Made by a program: the position numbers and the translations under genes
Notes under the pieces: model-generated
The model's database searches: none
What the model was told of the DNA's origin: nothing
Seen by the model: the letters and a program-made list of their open reading frames with translations, nothing else
In this document: piece after piece, positions 10,255-23,744 of the stretch
Layout of the letters: each line of letters begins with the position of its first letter
Numbering within the stretch: the first letter of the stretch is position 1
From: Cryptomeria japonica
Taxonomy: Eukaryota > Streptophyta > Pinopsida > Cupressales > Cupressaceae
Assembly: GCF_030272615.1 (NCBI RefSeq)
Contig: NC_081414.1
Span: 235,515,733 to 235,579,732, forward strand
Length of the DNA: 64,000 nucleotides
Reading direction: 5' to 3'

Positions 10255-11925
10255 TGTGTGGGGGGAAAAAGCGAGACTAGGCTAACATGTCCTAATCCTA
10301 CCTTTTGTCACACATTACGGAATACGAAAGAGCCTAGAGGTATCGCACAATTGGCTACTTCTTTTTGGTGAAAGAGAGAGCCATGGGCTACCTATTAGGG
10401 TTTCTATTCCTTTGTTGTAATTGAAAGGTAAGATTATGCAACTTCAATTCCTAACCCCAAAATGCAAGTATGAACTAATAACAAGATTGCAGAATTGAAC
10501 TTAAATAATGGAAAGCTGCAAACACAAGGACAAGATAAGAATGCAGATGCGTACCTGGAGCCAAAATCTGAGTGAAAATGTTCAGGACGGGGGCACGGGC
10601 GCCACTGTCCTGATTCTGCACCTGAAACTGCACCTGAAACTGCCACTTTGCAACCTGGAAAACTGTCCGAATTGCTAAAAATTGCTGTCTGTCAGGAGGA
10701 CCAGGGCGCCCAGCGCCCCTGTCCTAGGGACTAGGGCACTTATCGCCCCTGTCCAGGTAGGACCAGGGTGCCCCACGCCCCTATCCTGGTCTTCTTCTCT
10801 GAAACTTGGTATGTGGTTCCGTCTCCATCTGCTTCTTTCGGATCTGCAACTTACAGCATCGTCTGAATCCCGAAATCTGCACTTATATATGAAAAAGGTG
10901 TTTGGGCGGCTATATAGGGTTTTTCCTTAGTCAAACCCCCGCTTCGGTGATTTCCACCTCCATGAATAGCCAAGTTGTATTGTAAAAGTAATGTGTGTGC
11001 AGACCTTGTGTGTGTGCAAGATCTAAAATGCAAGTAAGCAAACTAGAGCAACCTAGAAAGTAAACCCTAATTGCTTGTAAATGACAATGTAAATGCTCTA
11101 AATCAAGATGCAAAGTGATCTAAAGCATGGATAAATGATATATTGAAGCTTATGCAAAGACATGAAAACAACATGAAATCATACCCAACCCCAAGGGAGG
11201 GGTATAAGCCAATCTTCAGTCAGTGATCCCTTATTGCTCTTCAATGCCTTCAAAGCCCTAAGTGAATGAATGGATTTGGTGAATGCTTGGAGGATGAATG
11301 TTGAGAGTGGTTGAAGTCTTCAAAGATCTGCTCTTTCGCTGCATATGAGGTTCCTGCCAACAAAATTCGGATCCCTTCAAATGAAGAAAGAGAGCTCTTA
11401 TGTATGAAAACCCTAGGTCTTAATTCCAACTTTTGGCCGACCTAGAGATTGAATATCCCGCCAATTTATTGGGGTTAAGCTTTATTTTATGATTGGATCG
11501 TGCTCCTGAAATTTTGGGAAAAATGTCCGAGACCGTGTGCACTCTGGGCGCCATGGTCCCGGCAACTTTTCACCAAATTTTCAGGGCCATCAGATATGAT
11601 GATTTTAGAGAGAATCCCGAAGTTACAGGTGATTTCAAGATGTTTTGACCCCCGAAATCAAGCCCCCAAGCTCAGAATAGGGCCTAATTAGGGTTTTTGA
11701 TTAGATGATGTATTGGAGGAATAAAATGAAATGGGCACGCTTTAATGAAAGGGCCCGACTTTATGATGTGGAAGATGATGAAATAGAACCTTTAGACCTA
11801 ATTAATTTGATTAATTAAGTGCTAAAGGGGAAATGCAATGCAAAATGCAACTACGCCAAGGCGGGTGCTAAACTAGGTGTGAAATTGTACTGCTTTAGCA
11901 AGTGCGTACAATTTATGACGTTACA
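10255..11925 (-). repeat. 5' LTR of Tat-A
   Basis: 1,671 bases with TG/CA ends: the plus strand starts TGTGTGGGGGG and ends GACGTTACA. A TATA-like CTATATAGCC on the minus strand (10,910-10,917), with a second AT-rich motif at 10,883-10,890, is a plausible core promoter. A GC-rich block with repeated CAGGGCGCC-type motifs spans about 10,570-10,800. Bases 11,926-11,930 (GTATT) are the candidate target-site duplication; its partner is outside the window. Confidence 0.92.
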
Positions 11926-11930
11926 GTATT

Positions 11931-14651
11931 TAACTTTATGATTTAATAATTTGAGTTGCATGAGGAAGAATGAAATGCAAATCTATTGTTTGAATCTGCA
12001 CTCTTAGTTTAACTAATATTGAGACTAAAATCTTATTAACATAAATATATTGAGTCTAATCCCTTTCCTTTTCCTTCTCTTTTTGCAAGAATAAATATAC
12101 AACTAATATTAGATTAACAAATAATCCCACAACCCCAACAAAACTTCTCATCAAGCAAAATAGAAAATGGAACTTGAATGCTTCTCTTTCTATTGATAAA
12201 AGAAGTCTTTGAGTATTTTATTTCTTTCCTTCAACATAGAATTACAACTAAAAACATAAATACATCCTTAACTATTTTTGCAAGTTATTGAATAAACTAA
12301 GTAAGGAAAGTAATATAATTTTCTTTCTTTTCTTTCATTTTACAACAACGAATAATAGAAGAACAAACTTCGAAGTCTTTTTTTTTTTACACAAGAAAGG
12401 CAAGAATTTCAGCCCTATTACAACTCTTCTTTTCATAATTCTTCAAGATACACAAATGATACTCAATCAACAATACACATGTAGAACACATTTCTTCAAG
12501 TCTACCACAAGGATAACATCCATTCTTTCACCTCCTACTTTCAATAAGAAACTTGCAAATAAATCTTGGAATGTGACCATGGAGGCTCACCTCCCATCCT
12601 AGGATTACAAGAAGCCACCCCCAAGCTAGAAGAACCCAGGCTAAATGGGTTACAAACAAACTCAACAATACATGCAAGAAAAACTTATACAAACATAAAC
12701 TCCCATGAAGGTGGACCAAGAACCTAGAGGAGATCTGCATGAAAAAGAGAAACAAAATCCTTCACAAGGATACGAATATACAACCAACTCAAGGTCACCT
12801 ACTTGACCCAAAAAATTTCCTTATGACCGCCATGGCTTACAATCCCAAATCTCCCCTTATGAACCCCTTTTTGCATAAGCATAAAACAATGAAGCAAGGG
12901 TCCCATAACCCTTGTGTATCTCTCTCTTCCAAGAAGAGAGTCTCTACACTCTTAAGTTGTCAAGCAACCCTTCACCCCAAGGCTACTTTTCCCTCCCAAG
13001 GGTGAGTATGGCCTTGAAACACCCATATCACAAGATAATCACAAAAATAACACAAAGACAATCACAATGAAGGATTTCAATAACCAACATCACAACTCAC
13101 ATATACAACAAAATCTATTACAAAAGAAATTTTCATTCACATATAATAATGGTAATCAAAATGCATGGAAGAACACTACCAACCTTTGATCCTGCAAATG
13201 GTATAAGGGATAGTTGTAGAAGAGCTGCCCAATCCACTAATATTTTCTTCCCAAAACCAAAAATGCATCTCCTATCCCAAATTTTCAAAACAACTATAAG
13301 TCTCCAAGATTGGAGAGTGGGTGATCAAAATCCCAAGTTTGAATCCCTTCCCTAAGTAGGCTCTCCTCACACTTTCCAACTTCCTTGGAAAGGATGTGAG
13401 ATCCCATAGATTGGTCTTCCCAACCTCTTACATGGTTTCTAAAAATGGAAAGTGAAAAAGATAAGAGAAAGTGGGGAAGATAAACTATCACTCAAATGGA
13501 AGGTTGTCTACCCAAGGAGAAATCCTCAAAAGTTGAATTTTTCATCCATCTTGAGAAACTCACTTTTGAAGTGACTTGACAATCACATGTGAGTGGTCAC
13601 ATGGCTAAAATTTACCTTTCTCCATAGTTATAATATATGGGCCTTCAAAAGTGCCCTAAACCTAACCTTAAGAGTTAGTTTGACCCTCCAGAAACCCACC
13701 TAAAGTTTGTCTACAGGTCATACTTGAGTTGACCATTCCAATGGCTCTCTAACCAAGACTCTATTGGGACCACATCAAGATATTTTGAATAATGCATTGG
13801 TTACACAAATTCCCTACAAAGGATATTTCATTTGCAACTCACCTCACAACACAAACATCAAGTGACACCATAAAAATACACATCACTATAATACACATGG
13901 TATGTCCCTGTTTTTTTTGGAATTAACAAAATTAACAAATACAAATTGAACATGCATTCAAGCATTCATATTTACAAATATACACATTACATATGAGGTG
14001 TTGTCTCTCCAAATAGACAACCCTTGGATTTACTAATGTACATAGGTTTAGTTTGATTCTCTGAATAGTCTCCACGGTCACATTGATTAGTTTTCCTGCA
14101 CATTTCATTTTGTACATTAGTAATCTCAAATAATCACATGCAATATTAATATATGAAAAGAATACAAATCAGTCACTTTGCATACAATTTACATCATAAC
14201 AATCAAATTATCAATTATCCAATAGAATCCACATGAAAAAATTTACTCAATGGCATTATCATAATCATCATGAAATTAAATCATTCATAAGGCATGCATC
14301 CAGAGATTAGAACATCGCTAAGAATAAGTATTGAGATCAAGAATAATGTGGAATACATCATATCTACTAGTTTTCATGAAGATCATGTGTTAAGAGGTCC
14401 CATAATAAAATATATTCTTATGATGTGTTCGGGATAGGACCCTAAACCCCTAATAGATATAAGATACACAAGCAAATTACATCTAATCATCCCCAAGGGA
14501 TCAACATTCACTAATTTATCTGTCTAACATAGCTTGTCATATTGAATCAAATCATATTTACTTAGTGTTCCAACCACTCATGCAAACTATTAATAAGGTC
14601 AACAATGGTCAAACTAGGTTAACCAAAGCTTGATCGGGGAGGGGTACTACA
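11931..14651 (-). repeat. Non-coding LTR-like block interrupted by Tat-A
   Basis: 2.7 kb with no credible protein; the longest ORFs are about 60-100 codons and lack family features. Its right end reads GGGGAGGGGTACTACA on the plus strand, so the minus strand would begin TGTAGTACCCC, a normal LTR start. I read it as a long LTR or LARD fragment in minus orientation. Its left part would lie beyond Tat-A, outside the window. It truncates the copia Gag to its right. Confidence 0.5.
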
Positions 14652-16852
14652 ACAATGAATCTTGACATTGTCTTGTTCTTCTCCTTTTCTATCCAAACTT
14701 GTTTATCTTCTTTCTTCTCCTCTTTTGTCATCTTTTGTTTTGGTTTAGTCTATATCTTCTGATCTGGTATTATTTTCTCTTCCTCACCAATTCTCATCTT
14801 ACAATGCCTTGCTATGTGACCAAAATTTTAACACTTGTAAACTTTTACATTAACATTGAAAGATGTATCCAAAGCATTCTTGTAGGACATTTGCACACTT
14901 ATCCTACACTCATAACTCTTATGACCAAACTCATTGCAACTATAGCAAGTGACATTCGTACCTTGTAATGCAGCAAATGAGTTTCTACTCTCAAAAGTAG
15001 GGTTTACATTCATTTTCCTACAGTCTGCCATTCTATGACCGAAATGATTACATGGGTGGCAATAACCATGGAAGTTTGGAACATACCGATTAGATTGTCC
15101 TAATCCTACAAAAGACTACCTCACTAGGGGTCTTTATTTCATTCTGCTAACTCTGGTGAATCCTTCATTATCAACTCTTGCATTTCTCCTTGGATCTGCA
15201 TGTCATTGCATTGAGTATGATCTCTGGTTCATTGATTATGTATACCAGTTTATGTGACGATTCTTAATAGCATCCGCATATGTCTTTTTGTCGGTGTCTT
15301 TGCTTATCGTGAATGTCTTCTTCTCTTCACCTTTATTTGAAGAAGTAAACAATATCTCCTTACAGGATGTGTCTTTTCTATTTTAACTTTGACCCTCTTC
15401 AAATCCTAAGCCACCTGTATCCTTAGATTTCTTCTATTTGCTCAACATCTTGTCTAAAGCTTTGGTGTTGCCTTCATACTTGCTTCTCACTTTCATTTTT
15501 TCCTTGCTTTTCTATAATTCCTTTTGAAGCTTGATAATTTCTTCTTCTAGGTTCTGATGCTCCTCCTCCTTTTTACTCAAGCCAATGCTAGTAACTTCAC
15601 AGATCCTCTCAGCTTCTTCCAATTGAAGTTTTAGATCTGCAATTGTTTTCTTGGACTCTTCAAGAGATTTCTCCAACATCTCTTGTTCTTCGGTTGTAGC
15701 CTTTTTCACCTTCTTTAGATCTCTTCTTGTTTTCTTTAGCTCTTCCAAGATGCTAATGAGCTCTGCTTTAATATCTACTTCTCCTTGTTGCTCTTCCTCT
15801 TCTCCTTCTTCAGATACCAGAACCTCTTGGGCCATGAAAAGGGTTGCACTGACTTCATCTTCACTGCAACAGTCATCTGAGACACTCTCTTCATTGGTGG
15901 TATCATTTTCATGTGTATAAAGACTATTCTGCTTCTGGTTCCCTCTTCTACCATACCGGTATACATTCTTCTTCATGTCCTTACCGTATAATCTTCTACC
16001 ACTTGATTGATCATCTTCATTCTTATCACCATATGGACATTTGGTAGCATAATGTCCAATCTTTCCATAGTTGAAACATTTGAAGGGAAGCTTGCCTTTG
16101 TATTTGTCTATACCCATATTGAGTCTTATGACAAAGTTTTCCATGATATCATTAGAGTCTTCACTAGTTCCATCATGAGAAGACTCTTCTTTTCCTTTTC
16201 TTGATGTTTTGAATGCAACTTCTTTCTTCACAGCCTTAGTACCGACAGTCCTCATTTCATAAGCAGTTAGGGAACCATACAACTCATCCATTGTAAAGAC
16301 TTTCAAATATTTTTCTTCTTCTATTGAAGAAACCTTTGTATCATACTTAGGTGTAAGGGATCTAAGTACATTCTTTACTACCACCTCATCTTTTATTTCT
16401 TCTCCAAGCCCTCTAATGGTGTTTGTTGTTTCATCAATCCTTTGGAGATAGTCAACAATCTTCTCTTCATCTCTCATCTTCAAACCCTCAAGCTATGCTC
16501 TCAATGTCTGTAACTTGGCTTCCTTGACTTTAGCATCACCTTCAAATATTTTTTGCAACTTATCCCAAGTTGCTTTGGCAGATGAGCAGTGCATGACCTT
16601 AACAAATTCATTATCAGATAACCCACTAAGAATAACATTCTTTGCCTTAGCATTGTTCTCATATTCCTTCTTAGCGTCTGGATCGATAGGAGGATTATTA
16701 GGAACTGTATACCCATTCACAACCGACATCCATACATCACAACCTAGAGAGGACAAATATGTTTCCATTCTTCTACTCCAAAAAGAATAGTTGACACCAT
16801 CAAACAAAGGGGCTTTTGAGGAGGCTGATTCATTTCTTTCCATTGTGAACAC
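14652..16852 (-). pseudogene. Cop-1: Ty1/copia Gag with coiled coil and several zinc knuckles, truncated
   Basis: Starts at ATG 16,852, about 60 bases inside the PBS. The N-terminus has copia Gag (UBN2-like) features: LFDGVNYSFWSRRMETYL, later ATWDKLQKIFEGD. The frame continues past TAG near 16,492 to 15,512. A zinc knuckle CFNYGKIGHYATKC is followed by an acidic stretch and a Lys/Glu-rich coiled coil, then another TAG. At 15,070-14,800, in another frame, come further knuckles (CNHFGHRMADC, CYSCNEFGHKSYEC). Gag packages element RNA. Several knuckles plus a long coiled coil are typical of SIRE-like copia elements. Protease, integrase and reverse transcriptase are absent because the sequence is cut at 14,651. 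Confidence 0.85.
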
Positions 16853-16903
16853 TTAATAGGATCTACCCAAGCTAGAGAACGCTTTGACACAATAGGGTAC
16901 CTA

Positions 16904-16916
16904 GGATATGATACCA
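16904..16916 (-). promoter_or_regulatory. Primer-binding site of Cop-1 (initiator tRNA-Met type)
   Basis: The minus strand reads TGGTATCATATCC two bases after the LTR terminus. TGGTATCA is the usual copia primer site complementary to initiator tRNA-Met. It fixes the LTR boundary at 16,919. Confidence 0.8.
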
Positions 16917-16918
16917 AT

Positions 16919-18677
16919 TGTTGGACACAATGGATCACTGAGAGGGGGGTGAATCGGTGATTTAAGCAATTTTTATTTGATCCGAGTATACCGGTTCAAT
17001 ATGAAATAAATAAAATGCAGACCGGTTACCTAAGCAATGCAAACAAGGTGTGTAAGAGAAATATCTTAGAGATTAATACAATACACACATGAAGATGCAA
17101 CACACAACACCAGATGTATGAGGAAAACCCAATGTGGGAAAAACCTCGATGAGAATAACTATTAGAGATCTTCTGCTCCAATCTAGCCTCATAATGAAAA
17201 TATCTTATTATAAATTTTAGGGCACCAATCCAAGGAGTATGAACCCCTAATTTATGAGAACCAACTCAAAGGAGCACCAACCCCTACACAATTTATAGGT
17301 CACAACCTAAAGGAGCTACAACCCTTGCACTAAGCACATACTCAGTGAAAAACAATATGAAAACTCAAATATAAAAATGAGATCCTTGCTGCAAATAAAG
17401 TTTTGCAACCCTTCAAAGCTTTGCACTACCGGTTTCTATCATACTGATTTGTATCAACTCAACACACACTTTCAACTTAGCCTTTTTGTTGATTCTAACT
17501 CTGCTTAATCTTCTCTCCCTTTGTTTTGTTGAATTCAAAATCACCCTTGGTCACTCTCTATCAGGTACTCCTTCTTTCAGTTTGGTACCTCTGCATTCGA
17601 TGCTCACTCTGTCTATTTGTTCCTTACACTAGTTTACCCTGCTTCTCCTTACCGGTACAATCTTCACTAACAAACACTTCAAGTGTTTTTCTCTTTGGCT
17701 CCTAGACAATAATTTCACTCTTTATTTCCCCCTTTGGTAGAACCTCCTATATGTCTTAGGTTGTCATACTTAAACTAAAGTTTTCCCACCAAGAATTAAT
17801 TCAAACAGAAGGTGGCTAGGGTTTCCTTCTACCGAGAAAATTTGCATCCAATTTGATCCGATCTACCTTGGATCACACACCTTCTTTGGAGGAATAATCC
17901 ATCATGTGTTCTCCTTCTGTCCAAAGTATGTTTGCCAAAAATAGCAAACCCGACCATGATTTATGGCCTTGAAATCTGTCGACTCATTTATGACCCAATT
18001 GTTTCCTTCTCAAGATTCTCTTGAAATTTGATTTCCTTGCTTCAATCTAGGCACCAAAAACTCCCTGATCTTTCTTTGTCATTCATTCTTCCTCAAGCTG
18101 CATAATTTTGTTATCGACCCATGATCTGTGTCTATTTTATTTAATGTCGACTAACTGCTCCAACAACTATGTTGATGGAAACTTCACTGACCTTTGCATG
18201 ATCACCACCTCAGCTCCATGTGGCATCACATCAACATACATTGAGCTCTCCAGCCCAAGGTTGGTTTGAACATTCAACAAACTCATACCAGCATAAGCCC
18301 TTACCAGTGAAACCTTCTCCAGCTGCTATCTGGTAACATACACTACACCGGTAGCTTCCCCTCCGGTGATTTGTGATCTCTTTTCATCACAAACATTATC
18401 ACAAGCAAATTGCCAGTCTACATACCAGTTATAACTTGTCATGCCAACACACCACTTCATATCACCTCTTACTAGTGATGTCACTTACAGTCTCAATACC
18501 TACTTATCTTTCATGCCTTCATACCAGTTTTTTCTTCCACCATACCAATTGACAAGCCTTCATGTTAAGCTTCCTTATCACGGTTCAATCTTCTTCATAC
18601 TGGGTTGACATACCCTATTGGTAGCCTACAATATCTATTGACATCAATGACAACTCAATTCCAACTCGATGCCAACA
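16919..18677 (-). repeat. Copia LTR of Cop-1, shared by sequences on both sides
   Basis: 1.76 kb with ends TGTTGGACAC on the plus strand and GATGCCAACA at 18,677; on the minus strand it starts TGTTGGCATCGAG. The same TGTTGGCA start followed by a CATTGATGTCAA motif recurs in the other copia LTRs of this window. A run of six Gs (GAGAGGGGGG) lies about 25 bases from the PBS end. Downstream on the minus strand is Cop-1 gag; upstream is a different 3' region (18,678-22,110), so this LTR may serve two units. Confidence 0.78.
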
Positions 18678-19294
18678 CTCAAGACTACAAAGTTTTAAAT
18701 TTTCAAACTCTCAAAGAATATACAAGCTCTCCCTAAGAATTTACACCATTTTTCACTCTACTCTCCCCCTTTGACAATAATGCCAAAGAGTCCGTCAAAA
18801 CTGATACACAAAGGATATGTACAACTGCTCACAAAAACTTGAATATGTCTGCAAAAATTATTCTAAGGGACAGTAAATGATTATCTCATACATTCTTTAA
18901 GCTCTCTAAAATGCTTATCAGTTCGTTGAAAAGGTATACATGCATTTCTGCTCCCTGTCTATCTTCTGGAACAGGCTTATTTAGTGCATCCTTAGCATCC
19001 TGCATGCTAATCATCAAATAATGTATCCACGTAGTAATAAGACTCCTCACTTTAGACACTTTACCTAAAACTCTATTCTTCTCTTAGTTTAAACTCTTGA
19101 TCTTATTCAATATACTCAAAACTTGGGGTTCAAAATTGCTAGTTGGAGCTAATTGTGGTGCGTATGACTATGATATACTCACTAGCTGGCCTTGACATTC
19201 CCTTATTTTATTGTCAATGTCTATAGTGAATTTAGGCAAAATCAGACATGACTTGTATATATTACCTCCTTCATCAATTGCATCCTGAATCTTT
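18678..19294 (-). other. 3' untranslated part of a copia unit with PPT-like tract
   Basis: No ORF. The minus strand carries CAAAGGGGGAGA at 18,762-18,773, a purine tract of the kind found just before copia 3' LTRs, followed by about 85 bases before the LTR start at 18,677. This supports reading 16,919-18,677 also as the 3' LTR of the unit to its right. Confidence 0.5.
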
Positions 19295-22110
19295 TCAGTG
19301 CAGTTTCCAAACTAACTCTATCATCTTCAAAAATTGTTTCAATTTCACCTCATTGAATTGATTCAGAACTTTAATATTTGTCACCTTCTCCAGAAATTCA
19401 AAATGAGAACCAATAGCATTTAGTAAATCCTTGAGTTTACTGAAGGGATTAGGTGTATCTAGTTTGAAATATGACATGATTTTCTCTAGCATATCTCCTG
19501 CCAATGATATTAATTCCTTGTCAGTAGAATGTGACTTAAGAAAGTCCTCACTGGATTTGGCTTGAGTGAGAGTTTCCAATTTCAGTTTTTTAATGGGAGA
19601 TAATGAGCTTAGATCTATAGGCCCTTGAACAAAATCATCTGAGTCAATAGCAATTTGTTTCCCTTTATCAGCAACAGTGTCACTTGCCACTGTTTTTGGA
19701 GCCTAATCTGCCTTTTCTTCTCCTTTCTCTTTTTTTGCATCCTCTGCACTCTCATCCTTCTCACATTTCTCACCATCATCCTTATCCTTCTCCACATCCA
19801 TTGTCTCCTCACCCGCTTTCTTTGACTCAACTTCTATAACTGAAGGTTTTTGTACAACATCACCGAAGATATCATTTGCACCATCAACATTGTCAACTGG
19901 AGTTTGATCATTATATTGTCCTTTTGGAATGCCTTTCTTAGGTGATTGATCATTTTTCTTATCAGAGAAAATGACATGTACTTCTAGAACATATGTTTCT
20001 TGAGATGGTTCTTCTGGATTCACATCAACTCTTTGATCTATCAAAATCTATCTCATTTTTTTTAGTCTCCTTTATCACACCATATATCTTCCCTAGCATA
20101 AGCTTATTAACTCTCCTCTTTCTTTAGAATCTATCCTTGGTAAGCTTCAATAATATAATAACTTCATCCTTAGAAATGATTGACGATAGATTTACTAGTA
20201 CATATTCCTTTATTCTGTCATCTTCTAAACTTGTTGTATGCCTTCTCGCATCCAAAATGTCATACAGGCTTTTAGGGATCATAGATGCAAGTTCTATGAA
20301 TGCCTTGCTATAGACATCCATATATTCAACAACAAATTCTTCAATTTCCCTCTGATCCTTATCATCAAAATTTTCATAATATGTAGGCACATTTTTCAAA
20401 TTTACATTCTTAAGTATTTCATCAATTAACTCTTTTAAGGCCAGTGGGGGTACAATTTCAAATGTACCTTCAATTTTACCAGATTTTAGAGTGGCATCTA
20501 TTTCAAACTTTTGCTTCTTGCTTGCTCTGGCATTTCTAGATGATTCACTTTCTGCTCTTGGCTTTTTTATTGTTGAACTCCACTGGATTGTGACTTCTTG
20601 ACTACTCTAGCATAGGTGGCTGTCTTTTTCACCTCTTTCATAGCTTCATCATATTTTATTTTTATGTCCTCGACAGTGGTAGTAACACGCACTCTTTGGG
20701 GTTTCTCCTTCTTCCCATTCTCCTCCCCATCAGTTGATGATGTTGATTGTGATTTTGGTGGAGGATTGGGCTTACGCACACCGGAAGTAGGTACAAATTG
20801 AGACTATATTGGCTTTGTTTGCTTCAGAGGGGTGGAAACAGGTTTAGACTTCTTGGGTTTCACCATATCTTTCTCCTTTAGTATATTTTGTTCTCTATCC
20901 CTCTACATAGCCTCCTTGGATATACCCATTTTTTTTGCTAGATCCTTGGATATATCTTTTTCCTTGTAGGTACCGAACCTTTCTTCCTTATCATCCAACG
21001 GTTGACTCAATAGGTGTTGAGAATATGCATCAAGAGTGGTGGTGTCTACCTCATACCCCATGGGCATGATCCAGATATCTCTTGTCTCAACTTCCTCCAT
21101 TTGGGATTGGTCCTTATCAACCATAAAGTAGACATTTTTCTCATATTTCTCAACAATTTCCGTAGGGATCCTTTCCCTACTTTGCATTGTTGATTGAAAT
21201 GATTTGAAATAGCCCCATAAAGCGGATTTCTATGCAACAGTATCACCTAAACCCTGTAATCCTTCCTTGATCTGAACGACCATCGGTTTATCATAAGCCC
21301 ACTGATTCTTTCTAATACTAAGGATTTCATTCAAGAAATACAATGCTAAGAAAACAATCAAGGAACAGAATTTGAATACATGTTTCTTGTCTTGCTTAAT
21401 CTTCTTCAGATTTCTCAAGATCTCACTGAGAAGAACTAATGAAAGATTATACCTCTTGTCTTCCTTTAGCATCTCATAGGCTACAAATATAGCGGTGCCA
21501 GATATAAAATTTTGTCTGCTGGATTGATACACTTTATATCCAGTCACCATCGAGGTAAATATAACATCGTGCTCTATGATATCACTGATAGTCATCAACC
21601 GACTATCATGTTGAGATCTGGTAACCTTTGCCACCATTGTATTCTCTACTTTCCTCAATCTAAGGATCTCACTGGTTGCATTTAAGCAGGTAACCACTTC
21701 AATAGCTTGCTTGGTGATCTTGTGAGGTCAATCCATCCACATGAACTCATCATGACTCATCTTGGAATGTATCAGACCCATTCGGGTTCATCAGAAATTG
21801 GGAAATGAATGAATTGGATGAAACCCTTGTCGTACAATAACTTAAATTCTGGCTTCAAGATTCCCATACCATCTATCATATGCTTGGTGTAAAGTGAGAG
21901 AATATCTGCATTCCCAATCTCTTCAATGTTATAGTGGATGTATGCCCTAATATATTCGTTGTGCAGTATGCCAGATGGGACAAAAGAAAATGCACCTTCC
22001 AGATCATCTTCAGTAGATTTGAATCTGTGCCTTTTGAATACGAGCCTTGCCCTCTCAGTAATTTTGACCTCCAATGGAGTCACAACACCAGATGCAAATG
22101 AAGATGCCAT
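19295..22110 (-). pseudogene. Unidentified accessory ORF of a copia unit (about 770 codons, broken)
   Basis: Starts at ATG 22,110 (MASSFASGVVTPLEVK) and runs through open blocks to 19,295. Most blocks share one frame; the first block and the one at 20,399-20,124 lie in the other two, so some frameshifts exist. The N-terminal half is globular and mixed in composition (a Leu-rich stretch near 21,380-21,330 might be hydrophobic). The C-terminal half is Lys/Glu/Ser-rich and probably disordered. I recognise no domain and no reverse transcriptase, integrase or protease. It lies where SIRE-like elements carry an extra or env-like ORF, after pol and before the 3' LTR, but pol is absent. Function unknown. 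Confidence 0.5.
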
Positions 22111-22508
22111 TTCAGAATAAGGGTATGGAAAGATAACTCACAAACAAAAAATACCTTTTTGAATCACAACTGGATGCAAGAAATTGCCGATTGATCGCTA
22201 CAAGCTTTTGATTTTGTTGTTAAAATTATTTTTGTTCTGCTGCTCTTCTCTTTTCTCTAGTTTGCATTATGAAGAATGAGCTATTAAAATTCTTTTTTAT
22301 CCATTGAAAACCTAATTTTAAGTTGTAATAAATGCACAACCCTAAAGTCTTTTAGATACTTTATTTTTCATGAATTCACTCGCTAGAACCCCAAATTGTC
22401 ATGAAGACTTCTAGATTTCATCTGCACAACTAATCTCCATCATCTGCAACCATCCTCATCTAGTTACTAAAGATCTGCATGATAATCTTCCCCCTAAGGC
22501 ATTAGGCC
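22111..22508 (-). other. Spacer between Cop-3 gag and the accessory ORF
   Basis: AT-rich with no ORF. Reading on the minus strand it includes CCTTAGGGGGAAG near 22,490, a PPT-like purine run, and an A-rich leader before the ATG at 22,110. The point where the two copia pieces join cannot be placed exactly. Confidence 0.35.
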
Positions 22509-23720
22509 TTAGTTACCGGATGAGGTTCCTACATGAGAATCAGTTTTGGAGCCATTTTGAATAGTAGAATCTTCCTTCTTTACCCACATCTTCTTATGTT
22601 GATCTCTATTCTCTTCCACCTTTACTTTTCCCTTTTCATATGATTTATTCTTGTCTACCAGAGCATTCCTGCTTCTACAATATCTTGCAATATGACTAGG
22701 TTTGTTGCATGCATGACTAACAACACTTCTTTGCATAGGCCTGAAGTTCATTTGATTTGGTCTCATCTTGCATTGATTAGAAATATGCCCAAAAATTCCA
22801 CAAGCATAACATCTCTTATTCTGAAAATTGTTTATCACTGTTTTGCACATGTTTGACTCGTGACAAAATTGTTGCATATAAAATATTGATCAGTAAAGGT
22901 AGAAGAATTGTTCATCACTTTATTTATCATCCCATTATTCATCCTACTTTTGCATTGACTCACCATGTGACCAAATTTACCACAAAAAAAATATTTACCA
23001 TTGAATTTATAGGCATTAGGCTATCTTACTAGAGGTTTATTGTTCTTTTGTTGATGATTGCCTTGACCAAAACCGAAGGATTATCCTTTCTCAAATCCAA
23101 GTCCTCGCATATCTTTTCCATGTCTCTGACTTTCCAGCATCTCATCCAACCAGGCAAGACTGGCTTTCAATTTCTCTTTGTACTCATTAGCAATATTCAA
23201 CTCATCTCTCATAATTATGATCTATCTTTCAATTTCTTGTCCATCATTCTTTGTTTGCACAAATTCAAACTTCAACCGATCATTCTCATATGTCAATCTA
23301 CAATATTCATTCAATCTATCTTTCAATGACCGAGTGAAGGTTTCTTCACTCTTCTTCTGATCTTCAATCTCCTTGGTCGACTTTATTACAATGGATTGCA
23401 TCTCATTCTTCAAGATTGCATTCTCCCTAGCCAAATTTTCACATTCATTTGTCTTGTCTTGTAGGGCTTGATTATCATTACTTTGTTCTTCTTTCTCATT
23501 CAACTTATCCAACAATTATTTTCTCTTCTCTCTTGATGTTCTCACTTGGTCTTTCAATGTCTCAATAAAAACTTCGATTGCATTTAGATTTCATTTCAGG
23601 GAACTCACTTCATTTCTAGTTGCATCAAGATCTTCAAGTGCCACACTAAGCTATCTCTGCTAACCAGAGTCCATTGATTCAATCTTTTGTATCTTCCTCA
23701 ATTTGTTAGGCTTCTTCCGA
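22509..23720 (-). pseudogene. Cop-3: C-terminal copia Gag with coiled coil and zinc knuckles
   Basis: An open block at 23,515-23,222 is a Glu/Asn/Lys-rich coiled coil. After several stops, 22,877-22,509 carries knuckles CYACGIFGHISNQC and CNKPSHIARYC; a further FFCGKFGHMVSQC lies near 22,970. The layout (coiled coil, a GLGFEKG-like linker, then several knuckles) is the same as in Cop-1, so both are SIRE-like Gags, but their LTRs differ. The N-terminal Gag domain is missing or unreadable. No pol follows. Confidence 0.7.
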
Positions 23721-23744
23721 GACACAAAGCTTTGATCCTAATTT

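Larger units (their letters stand above)
1..11925 (-). mobile_element. Tat-A: Ty3/gypsy Tat-lineage LTR retrotransposon with antisense PMD gene; left end outside window
   Basis: Bases 1-949 and 10,977-11,925 match with no net length change, so they are the two LTRs of one element. The gag-pol frame lies between them on the minus strand. The primer-binding site adjoins the right LTR and the polypurine tract adjoins the left LTR, so the right LTR is 5' and the left is 3'. Order in element direction: LTR, PBS, N-terminal protein plus protease, G-patch-like segment, reverse transcriptase, RNase H, second RNase H, integrase, spacer, antisense PMD gene, PPT, LTR. Dual RNase H and extra ORFs after pol are known features of the Tat/Ogre lineage. 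By eye the LTRs differ at about 18 of 949 positions (about 2%), mostly transitions. About 720 bases of the left LTR lie outside the window. Confidence 0.92.

Noticed and set aside
12288-13491. Several ORFs of 65-104 codons on both strands
   Set aside because: Low complexity, overlapping on both strands, no family motifs; they sit inside the non-coding LTR-like block.
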